From the NCBI RefSeq assembly GCF_020171625.1, contig NZ_JAIUZY010000004.1, forward strand, positions 248,001 to 312,000: 64,000 bases of DNA, written 5' to 3'. Positions 17,513 to 24,461 of this stretch are shown here, piece after piece. Each line of letters starts with the position of its first letter. Position 1 is the first letter of the stretch. The translations under genes were made by a program, and so were the position numbers. This stretch comes from Salipiger bermudensis. Its GTDB lineage: Bacteria > Pseudomonadota > Alphaproteobacteria > Rhodobacterales > Rhodobacteraceae. The notes below the pieces were generated by a model. The model was not told where the DNA came from, did no database searches, and saw only the letters and a program-made list of their open reading frames with translations.

Positions 17513-17540
17513 GGCCTCACCTTAAGCACCCGCCGTGAAA

Positions 17541-17571
17541 AGAAAAAGCGCCCAAGGAAAACCTTGGGCGC
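17541..17571 (-). terminator. Intrinsic terminator after the molybdopterin dehydrogenase gene
   Basis: A perfect 10-bp stem GCGCCCAAGG / CCTTGGGCGC with an AAAA loop is followed on the minus strand by TTTTTCTTTTC. It lies about 150 bases beyond the dehydrogenase stop and just before the CoA-binding gene start. Confidence 0.9.
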
Positions 17572-17724
17572 AAGTGCGGAACGAGGGACAGTGAAGGCGT
17601 CGCGGAGGTTCCGTATCCGCGATCCTGTACTGGATATGGGCGCGAAAGACACAATTGCAAACCTCCTCAAGGAAGCGTGAACAAAAGGCTTGACGCCCAC
17701 CCAAGAGCCACCCTTGCAGAGCCC

Positions 17725-20016
17725 TCACTCCGCCGCCAGCGGCGCGCCCTGCAGCAGGCTCCAGACCCGCATCGGCGTGAAGGGCATGTCGACCTGCTTC
17801 ACGCCTTTCTCCCAGAGCGCATCCTGCACGGCGTTCGACACCGCCGCCAGCGCGCCCACCGTACCGGCCTCGCCGCAGCCCTTCATCCCCATCGGATTGC
17901 CGGTGGAGGGCACCGGCTCCACGTCGAACTTGACCCACGGCATATCGTCGGCCCGCGGCATGGCGTAATCCATGAAGCTCGCCGAGAGCAGCTGGCCGTC
18001 CTCGTCGAACACCGTACGCTCGCACAGCGCCTGCCCGAGCCCCTGCGCCACCCCGCCATGCACCTGACCCTCGGCCAGCATCGGGTTGATGAGATTGCCG
18101 AAATCGTCGACCACGGTGTATTTGACCACCTCGGTGACACCGGTCTCGAGATCGATCTCGACCTCGGCGAAATGCGCCCCGTTGGGATAGGAGCGGGCCT
18201 CGATCTGGTCGCGCGCGGACCAGCTCAGCAAGTCCTCCCGGCCCTTGGCGCGGGCCATCTCGGCCACCTCCAGCATGGTCGGCGTCAGGTTCGAGCCCTC
18301 GGCCCGGAAGCGCTCGTCGTCGAACCGCACCTCGGCCGCCTCGACCCCCATCTCCTCGGCGAGGAAGGCCGAGAAGCCGTCGACCATCTGCCGCACGCAG
18401 GACAGCGTCACGTTGGCCTGCGTGGTCACCGAGCGCGACCCGCCGGTGCCGCCGCCCCGGGCGATCAGGTCACTGTCGCCCTGCACGAAGGCGATCTTGT
18501 CGAAGGGAATGCCGCTGTGGTCGCTGAGGAACTTGGCGAACACCGTCTCGTGCCCCTGCCCGTTCGACTGGGTGCCGACATAGATCACCGCGCCGCCGTC
18601 CTCGGTGAACTCGACTCGCACGTCCTCGGCTGGGTCGCCGAGAATCGATTCGATGTAGAAGCACAGCCCCAGCCCGCGCAGCTTGCCCTGCGCCGCGCTC
18701 TCGGCCTTGCGCGCGGCAAAGCTCGCCACGTCGGCATCAAGGATCGCATGATCCAACACGCGGGGGAAATCGCCCACGTCGTAGGTCTCGCCGGTCACGG
18801 TCTTGTAGGGGAAGTCCTTGATGAAGTTGATCTTGCGCAGCTCGATCGGGTCGAGCCCAAGCTCGCGCGCGGCGCGGTCCATCACCCGCTCGATCACGTA
18901 GATCGCCTCGGGTCGGCCGGCGCCGCGATATGCATCGACCTGCGTGGTGTTGGTGTAGAACCCCTCGACCCGCATGTAGGCGGTCGGGATGTCATAGGTC
19001 CCGGTCAGCACCTTGGAGAACAGCAGCGTCTGGATCGGCTGGCCGAAGCCGGAGTTGTAGGCCCCGAGGTTGCACAGCGTGTGGATGCGGTAGCCGAGGA
19101 TGCGATGATCGGCATCGAAGGCCAGCTCCGCCATCGTCGTCAGGTCGCGCCCGGCGTGGTCCGACAGCATCCCCTCGGTGCGTTCCGAGATCCAGCGCAC
19201 CGGCTTGCCCAGCACCCGCGCCGCCTGTGCCAGCACGAAATACTCCGGGTAGGAGGCCGCCTTCATGCCGAAGCCGCCGCCCACGTCGGGGTTGGTGATG
19301 CGCACCGCCTCCGGGTCGAGCCCCATGGCCGCGGCCAGATCACCCTTGAGACCCCAGACCCCCTGCCCGTTGAACGCCACGTGCAGCCGCGCACCGTCCC
19401 ATTCGGCATAGCAGCCGCGGCCCTCCATGGCGTTGACGATCACCCGGTTGTCGTCGACCTCGAGCCGCACGACACGGGCCGCGCTGTCGAAGGCCTCCGC
19501 GGTCGCCGCCTCGTCGCCCATGCCCCAGTCGAAGGCGCGGTTGTCGGGCGCCTCGGGGTGGATGGTCTCGCCGCCGGCACAGACCTCGACATGGGCCGGC
19601 AGATCGTCGTAGTCGAGCTCGATCAGCTCGGCCGCGTCGCGCGCCTGCTGCAGGGTCTCGGCCACCACCAGCGCCACCGGCTCGCCGACATGGCGCAGCT
19701 TGCCGCGCGCCAGCATCGGGCGCTCGGGCGCGGCCGCCTTCGAGCCGTCGCGGTTGGTCAGCACGGTGCCGCCCATGCGAATGTCCATGCCCGCCTCGAG
19801 CAGGTCATCCACGGTCAGCACCAGCGCCACACCCTCGGCCTCGCGCGCCGCGGTCACATCCAGCGCGGTGATCGTGGCATGGGCCACCGGCGAGCGCAGC
19901 ACGAAGCCGTGCAGCGCCCCTTCGGGCGCGATGTCGTCGATGTAGCGGCCATGACCGGTCAGAAAGCGCACGTCCTCGCTGCGCTTGAATGATTGGCTCT
20001 TGCCGAACTTTTCCAT
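17725..20016 (-). CDS. Xanthine dehydrogenase-family molybdopterin-binding subunit (form II CoxL-like)
   Basis: A 763-residue large subunit of a molybdenum hydroxylase. Cofactor motifs include GGGFG (246-250), the active-site loop AYRGAGRPE (362-370), GTQSNGQGHE and GGTGGSRS, and the catalytic Glu716 in GCGEAG. The loop is of the form II type, not the AYXCSFR of true CO dehydrogenase, so the substrate is more likely a purine, aldehyde or other N-heterocycle. Unusually, no FAD-binding medium subunit or 2Fe-2S small subunit lies next to it, so partners must be encoded elsewhere. The start at 20016 is the first Met of the conserved N-terminus. Confidence 0.88.
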   Translation of the reverse strand: MEKFGKSQSFKRSEDVRFLTGHGRYIDDIAPEGALHGFVLRSPVAHATITALDVTAAREAEGVALVLTVDDLLEAGMDIRMGGTVLTNRDGSKAAAPERPMLARGKLRHVGEPVALVVAETLQQARDAAELIELDYDDLPAHVEVCAGGETIHPEAPDNRAFDWGMGDEAATAEAFDSAARVVRLEVDDNRVIVNAMEGRGCYAEWDGARLHVAFNGQGVWGLKGDLAAAMGLDPEAVRITNPDVGGGFGMKAASYPEYFVLAQAARVLGKPVRWISERTEGMLSDHAGRDLTTMAELAFDADHRILGYRIHTLCNLGAYNSGFGQPIQTLLFSKVLTGTYDIPTAYMRVEGFYTNTTQVDAYRGAGRPEAIYVIERVMDRAARELGLDPIELRKINFIKDFPYKTVTGETYDVGDFPRVLDHAILDADVASFAARKAESAAQGKLRGLGLCFYIESILGDPAEDVRVEFTEDGGAVIYVGTQSNGQGHETVFAKFLSDHSGIPFDKIAFVQGDSDLIARGGGTGGSRSVTTQANVTLSCVRQMVDGFSAFLAEEMGVEAAEVRFDDERFRAEGSNLTPTMLEVAEMARAKGREDLLSWSARDQIEARSYPNGAHFAEVEIDLETGVTEVVKYTVVDDFGNLINPMLAEGQVHGGVAQGLGQALCERTVFDEDGQLLSASFMDYAMPRADDMPWVKFDVEPVPSTGNPMGMKGCGEAGTVGALAAVSNAVQDALWEKGVKQVDMPFTPMRVWSLLQGAPLAAE

Positions 20017-20097
20017 TTCCCGTCCTCGCCCTTGGCTGGTCCTCTGCGGCGCAGAGTGGCGCCCTGCCGGGGAAGTGTCCAGCGCGAGGACGGGGAA
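20017..20097. repeat. Long-armed inverted repeat between decarboxylase and dehydrogenase genes
   Basis: TTCCCGTCCTCGC at 20017-20029 is complementary, apart from one extra G, to GCGAGGACGGGGAA at 20084-20097. The two arms are about 54 bases apart. The left arm sits against the dehydrogenase start and the right arm against the decarboxylase stop. It could form an mRNA hairpin covering the dehydrogenase ribosome binding site or a terminator-like stem; neither is shown. Confidence 0.4.
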
Positions 20098-20100
20098 TTC

Positions 20101-21228
20101 TCAGAAGGCCTCCGACATCGGCACCACCCTGCGCGCGCCGTAGCCGTTGAACCCGGTGACCAGCGCCCGCGAATAGGCGCCCATGCCTTCGCAGATGAGG
20201 AAATCGCCCTCTTCGATGGACGCCGGAAGCGGCATCGGCTCGGGCAGCCGGTCGAGGCTGTCGCAGGTCGGGCCAAAGACGATGCGCGCCTGCGCAGGCC
20301 CGGCCCGCAGCCGACCCGCGGGATCGATGACCCGCAGCCGCCCCATCGCGCCCAGGTCCCGCCACTCGGCCAGACCGCCATAGATGCCGTCATTGACGAA
20401 AAGCGCGTCGGCATCCACCGCCTTGACCCGGAGCGCCAGCATCAATGCCTCGGCGCAGAGCCCGCGCCCCGGCTCGCAGACCAGCGCCGGAGGCGTCTCG
20501 AAGGCGTCGCGGGTGGCGCGCGCGATGGTGGCGAAGATGGTCTCGAGGTCGGGATGCCCCTCGCCCCGGTCGCTCGGAAAGCCGCCGCCCACGTTCAGCC
20601 GGTGCAGCGTGACGCCCGCCTCGCGCGCCACCTCGGCGGCGGCGTGGATGTAGCGCGCCCAAGGCGCGGCGCCGCGGCATTGCGTGCCGGGATGAAAGGT
20701 CAGCGACGGCGTCAGCCCCATCTCGACCACCCGCCGCAGCAGCGCCACCGCGTCGGCCGGCCCGGCGCCGAACTTCGCGCCGAAATCATAGGCCGCGCCG
20801 GTTACCGGCAGCTTCAGCCGCACCGCGATCTCGGTGCCCGCCGGCAGCGCCGCGAGCTTTTCGAGCTCGCGCATCCGGTCCACCGACCAGGACACGCAGC
20901 GATGCTTGAGCCCCGCCTTGATCTCGTCGTTTGAGCGCACCGGGTTGTGGTAATGCAGCACGGCCCCGGGGCACTGCGTCCGCACCAGCGCCATCTCCGC
21001 CGGAGAGGCCACGTCGAAGACCTGCACCCCGGCGCGCCAGACCCCGTCGATGATCTCCGGCAGCGGGTTGGCCTTGACCGCGTAGCTCACCAGCCCCGGG
21101 AACCCGTCGAGAAACCGCGTCGCCACCTCACCCAGCCGCCGCGGGCAGAAAAAGAACACCGGCTCGTCGGGCCGCTCGCGTGCGAGCCACGCCTCGGGCG
21201 ACGGCATCAGGGCCTGCTCGATCCCCAT
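20101..21228 (-). CDS. Ornithine/diamino-acid decarboxylase, PLP fold type III
   Basis: A 375-residue alanine-racemase-fold decarboxylase. The PLP-binding lysine is Lys52 in SYAVKANP. The cofactor is also held by His179 (FHPGTQ), GGGFP (214-218) and EPGR (252-255). The active-site pair Cys322-Asp323 in GPTCDSLD comes from the partner subunit of the dimer, as in eukaryote-type ornithine decarboxylase. The likely reaction is ornithine to putrescine; lysine may also be used. It is divergent from an Lrp-type regulator with an 86-bp spacer, suggesting amino-acid-responsive control. Confidence 0.88.
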   Translation of the reverse strand: MGIEQALMPSPEAWLARERPDEPVFFFCPRRLGEVATRFLDGFPGLVSYAVKANPLPEIIDGVWRAGVQVFDVASPAEMALVRTQCPGAVLHYHNPVRSNDEIKAGLKHRCVSWSVDRMRELEKLAALPAGTEIAVRLKLPVTGAAYDFGAKFGAGPADAVALLRRVVEMGLTPSLTFHPGTQCRGAAPWARYIHAAAEVAREAGVTLHRLNVGGGFPSDRGEGHPDLETIFATIARATRDAFETPPALVCEPGRGLCAEALMLALRVKAVDADALFVNDGIYGGLAEWRDLGAMGRLRVIDPAGRLRAGPAQARIVFGPTCDSLDRLPEPMPLPASIEEGDFLICEGMGAYSRALVTGFNGYGARRVVPMSEAF

Positions 21229-21314
21229 GAAGACACCTCCTGTTTGCAGTTTTCGCCAGTATGGGCGGCAGGAGACTCGATTTCGTTCGGCAGAACTGTC
21301 ATTATGAGGCTCAG

Positions 21315-21773
21315 ATGACGCAAATCGACAGCGCCAACCACAATATCGACGACACCGACCGCGCCCTCGTGACGCTGCTCTCCAATGACGCGCGGATGCC
21401 GGTCTCGGATCTCGCGCGGCGGCTGGGGCTGGCGCGCACCACGGTGCAGGCCCGCATCGAGCGGCTGATCCAGCGCGGCGCCATTGCCGGCTTCACCATC
21501 CGACGCGGCCCTGCATTGAGAGAGGCGATCCGCGCCACGGTGCTGGTCTGCATCGAGCCGCGCTCCCAGCCCGAGGTGCTGGCCCGGCTGCGCCAGATGC
21601 CCGAGGTCGAGACGGTGCACACCACGACGGGGCGGGTCGATCTGATGGTGATCGTCTGCGCCGCCTCGACCGAGGCGCTCGATGCCGCCCTCGACCGCGT
21701 TGCCGAGGCCCGCGGGGTGAGAAGCTCGGAAAGCCTCATTCACCTCACCACCAAGCTCGACCGCCGAGGCTGA
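21315..21773 (+). CDS. Lrp/AsnC-family transcriptional regulator
   Basis: A 152-residue regulator. The N-terminal winged helix (about 12-60, IDDTDRALVTLLSNDARMP... then LGLARTTVQARI) binds DNA. The C-terminal RAM domain (about 70-145) forms the effector-binding beta-alpha-beta fold. The ATG at 21315 is preferred (GAGGC upstream) over an upstream in-frame ATG at 21261 that would overlap the promoter region. Being divergent from the decarboxylase, it probably controls that gene and itself in response to an amino acid such as ornithine, which is inference. Confidence 0.88.
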   Translation: MTQIDSANHNIDDTDRALVTLLSNDARMPVSDLARRLGLARTTVQARIERLIQRGAIAGFTIRRGPALREAIRATVLVCIEPRSQPEVLARLRQMPEVETVHTTTGRVDLMVIVCAASTEALDAALDRVAEARGVRSSESLIHLTTKLDRRG

Positions 21774-21800
21774 TCCGGCCCACGCCACCCCGCCCCCATC

Positions 21801-21950
21801 TTCTTTGGTTCAAAAATACCTCGGGGGTGAATTGGCGCACAGCGCCAAGAGGGGGCAGAGCCCCCTCTCTTCTTTCTTCAAGGCGCACCTCCGGTGCGAC
21901 AGGGGGCAGAGCCCCCTCACTTCTCTTGAAAGCGCAGCTCCGCCCTCATG
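21801..21950 (+). repeat. Rhodobacterales-type intergenic repeat, copy R3
   Basis: Same orientation as R1. It begins with CTTCTTTGGTTCAAAAATAC and continues through GGTGAATTGGCGC and GAGGGGGCAGAGCCCC. A second GGGGGCAGAGCCCCC hairpin follows the GGTGCGACA word. The left palindrome arm is missing, so this copy is truncated. It sits between the convergent lrp-type gene and the Mrp gene, where it may serve as terminator. Confidence 0.75.
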
Positions 21951-22017
21951 GCGCCGGGAGCGCTGCCGCTCCCGCATCCCGCGCTTATATATAAAGTGTC
22001 CCCGCGGGGACGCCGCC

Positions 22018-23082
<1,065 letters not shown>

Positions 23083-23332
23083 GGTCTATCCTTTCCATTT
23101 CTGCAGACCGACGTAGCGTCACCATGCTCTGCGCGCAACGCTCGTACACAGGCCGCTTAATTGTTACGCTTAACGCGTTGCTTTCGCATAGCTCTCCCTC
23201 ACGTCGCCCATGCAGATGCTGCATAGCGGCATTGAGCTTTGGCGGGATTGTGCACTCGCAGCATTTGCCACATGTTAGGGCCAACAGAGCAAGACACGCA
23301 CTCAGTTACACGAACACAGGCTAGCAACGAAC

Positions 23333-23542
23333 ATGGCATACGCAACCGACACCAGCACCCAAGGCTCGAACGGCTTCTTCGCCGGCATGATCGCCTCGCT
23401 GCGCGAGCGCAATGCCCGTCGCCGTCTCTACCGCGAGACCCTGCGCGAGCTCGGCCAGCTGAGCAACCGCGAACTGAGCGACCTCGGGCTGCACCGCTCG
23501 ATGATCCGCCGGATCGCCTACCAGGCCGCCTACGAGGCCTGA
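23333..23542 (+). CDS. DUF1127 small protein, CcaF1-like, head of the small-RNA operon
   Basis: A 69-residue basic protein with a C-terminal DUF1127 domain (about 38-66: ELGQLSNRELSDLGLHRSMIRRIAY). Its genomic position, 10 bases before a tandem set of anti-Shine-Dalgarno RNAs, matches RSP_6037 (CcaF1) of Rhodobacter sphaeroides. From memory of the literature, that protein is RNA-binding and its transcript is processed into the CcsR RNAs. Orthology is inferred from synteny and domain. The ribosome binding site is weak. It is transcribed divergently from apbC, with a 250-bp promoter region in which I could not confidently place an RpoH-type promoter. Confidence 0.88.
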   Translation: MAYATDTSTQGSNGFFAGMIASLRERNARRRLYRETLRELGQLSNRELSDLGLHRSMIRRIAYQAAYEA

Positions 23543-23552
23543 TCACAGTTTT

Positions 23553-23630
23553 CTCGAGGCGCTCTCCTCCTCCTCCCTGAGCGCATCGAGCCCCGGCGGC
23601 GACCTCCCTCCTCCTCCCGAGGTCGCCGCC
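23553..23630 (+). ncRNA. CcsR-type unit 1
   Basis: Hairpin A (23553-23590) has an interrupted stem, CTCGA and GCGCT on the left and AGCGC and TCGAG on the right, and a 16-nt loop CTCCTCCTCCTCCCTG. Hairpin B (23595-23630) has an 11-bp stem GGCGGCGACCT / AGGTCGCCGCC with loop CCCTCCTCCTCCCG. It is the most diverged unit apart from the last. Its start is taken as the first paired base, since true ends need mapping. Confidence 0.85.
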
Positions 23631-23662
23631 GCAAAGACACAAGGGCCACGTGCCCGACAGTT

Positions 23663-23733
23663 CGGAGCCCCTCTCCTCCTCCCTGGGGCCTTCGATGCGC
23701 GGCGGGATCTCTCCTCCTCCCTGATCCCGCCGC
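23663..23733 (+). ncRNA. CcsR-type unit 2
   Basis: Hairpin A (23663-23694) pairs CGGA and GCCCC with GGGGC and TTCG around a bulged C. Hairpin B (23699-23733) is a perfect 11-bp stem GCGGCGGGATC / GATCCCGCCGC with loop TCTCCTCCTCCCT. The B stem is the same as in unit 6 but differs from units 3-5. Confidence 0.88.
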
Positions 23734-23766
23734 ACCCTCATATCCGGGCCACGTGCCCGACAGTTT

Positions 23767-23837
23767 CGGAGCCCCTCTCCTCCTCCCTGGGGCGTTCGAT
23801 ACGCGACGGTGCCTCTCCTCCTCCCTGGCACCGTCGC
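23767..23837 (+). ncRNA. CcsR-type unit 3
   Basis: Hairpin A (23767-23798) has the common GCCCC / GGGGC stem with a bulged G where other units have C. Hairpin B (23803-23837) has the 11-bp stem GCGACGGTGCC / GGCACCGTCGC with the 13-nt pyrimidine loop. It is nearly identical to units 4 and 5. Confidence 0.88.
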
Positions 23838-23869
23838 ACCCTACATCCGGGCCTCATGCCCGACAGTTT

Positions 23870-23940
23870 CGGAGCCCCTCTCCTCCTCCCTGGGGCCTTC
23901 GATACGCGACGGTGCCTCTCCTCCTCCCTGGCACCGTCGC
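23870..23940 (+). ncRNA. CcsR-type unit 4
   Basis: Hairpin A (23870-23901) and hairpin B (23906-23940, stem GCGACGGTGCC) match unit 3 apart from the bulge base. It starts 103 bases after unit 3. The linker before it reads GGGCCTCATGCCCGACAG, itself able to form a small GGGC / GCCC stem. Confidence 0.88.
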
Positions 23941-23972
23941 ACCCTACATCAGGGCCACGTGTCCGACAGTTT

Positions 23973-24043
23973 CGGAGCCCCTCTCCTCCTCCCTGGGGCC
24001 TTCGATACGCGACGGTGCCTCTCCTCCTCCCTGGCACCGTCGC
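23973..24043 (+). ncRNA. CcsR-type unit 5
   Basis: Identical in hairpins A (23973-24004) and B (24009-24043) to unit 4 and offset by exactly 103 bases. The linker differs slightly (AGGGCCACGTGTCCG). Confidence 0.88.
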
Positions 24044-24075
24044 ACCCTACATCCGGGCCACGCGCCCGACAGTTT

Positions 24076-24146
24076 CGGAGCCCCTCTCCTCCTCCCTGGG
24101 GCCTTCGATACGCGGCGGGATCTCTCCTCCTCCCTGATCCCGCCGC
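24076..24146 (+). ncRNA. CcsR-type unit 6
   Basis: Hairpin A (24076-24107) is as in units 4 and 5. Hairpin B (24112-24146) carries the alternative stem GCGGCGGGATC / GATCCCGCCGC shared with unit 2. This is a compensatory replacement of the unit 3-5 stem that preserves length, loop and spacing. Confidence 0.88.
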
Positions 24147-24180
24147 ACCTCCCATTCGGACCGCGATGGTCCAGCCGGTT

Positions 24181-24257
24181 TCCGCAGCCCTCTCCTCCTC
24201 CCTGGGCAGTCGGAATGATCAGACGGCGGTGCCCCTCCTCCTCCCGGGCGCCGCCGT
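24181..24257 (+). ncRNA. CcsR-type unit 7 (terminal, diverged)
   Basis: Hairpin A (24181-24214) is shortened to GCCC / GGGC plus outer pairs TCCG / CGGA with the usual loop. Hairpin B (24223-24257) has a 12-bp stem ACGGCGGTGCCC / GGGCGCCGCCGT with an 11-nt loop CTCCTCCTCCC. It runs straight into a T-run, so it doubles as the operon terminator. Confidence 0.85.
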
Positions 24258-24267
24258 TTTTCGTTTT
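24223..24267 (+). terminator. Intrinsic terminator of the DUF1127-CcsR operon
   Basis: Hairpin B of unit 7 (12 bp with one G-U pair) is followed by TTTTTCGTTTT. The loop still displays CTCCTCC, so terminator and regulatory loop are the same structure. Confidence 0.9.
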
Positions 24268-24299
24268 GGGACCCTGCTTCAACGCTGCGTCCGTGTGGC

Positions 24300-24382
24300 G
24301 GGTGAATTCGGGGCTCTGCCCCGTCCGCTCGAGCGCGGACTCCCCGGGATATTTTCGGCCAGAAGAAACCGGGAGCGCGGCG
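24300..24382 (-). repeat. Diverged relative of the intergenic repeat, copy R4
   Basis: Contains GGTGAATTCGGGGCTCTGCC, a GCTCGAGC core and ACTCCCCGGGATATTTTCGG followed by AGAAGAAAC. These resemble words of R1-R3 in reversed order (TTCTTTGG, AAAATA, CGGGG, GGTGAATT). It lies between the small-RNA operon and valS, inside the valS leader region. Confidence 0.5.
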
Positions 24383-24461
24383 CGGGACGTGCAGCCTTTC
24401 CCTTTGCCCCGCCAGCAGGTAGACGAGGCTGGACAATCATGCAGGCACGGGAAGACGACCC

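Larger units (their letters stand above)
23553..24267 (+). repeat. Tandem array of seven CcsR-type small-RNA units
   Basis: Seven consecutive units each fold into two hairpins, A and B, whose loops carry CTCCTCC (14 loops in all). Units 2 to 6 repeat every 103-104 bp and share the words GACAGTTTCGGAGCCCC and CCTTCGATACGC. The loop sequence CCUCC equals the anti-Shine-Dalgarno end of 16S rRNA. Stem sequences differ between units while staying complementary, which supports RNA structure. The array follows the DUF1127 stop by 10 bases and ends in a T-run. In R. sphaeroides the homologous locus has four units (CcsR1-4). Confidence 0.92.

Noticed and set aside
17725-20016. Carbon monoxide dehydrogenase CoxL
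   Set aside because: The active-site loop is AYRGAGRPE, not the AYXCSFR of form I enzymes, and coxM/coxS are absent.
23083-23332. An RpoH-type promoter for the DUF1127-CcsR operon
   Set aside because: Expected from the homologous locus, but I could not find hexamers with acceptable spacing by eye, so I do not report one.
23550-24270. CRISPR array
   Set aside because: The spacing is regular at 103 bp, but the repeated words are hairpins with anti-Shine-Dalgarno loops. The units are nearly identical over their whole length, there are no unique spacers, and no cas genes are present.
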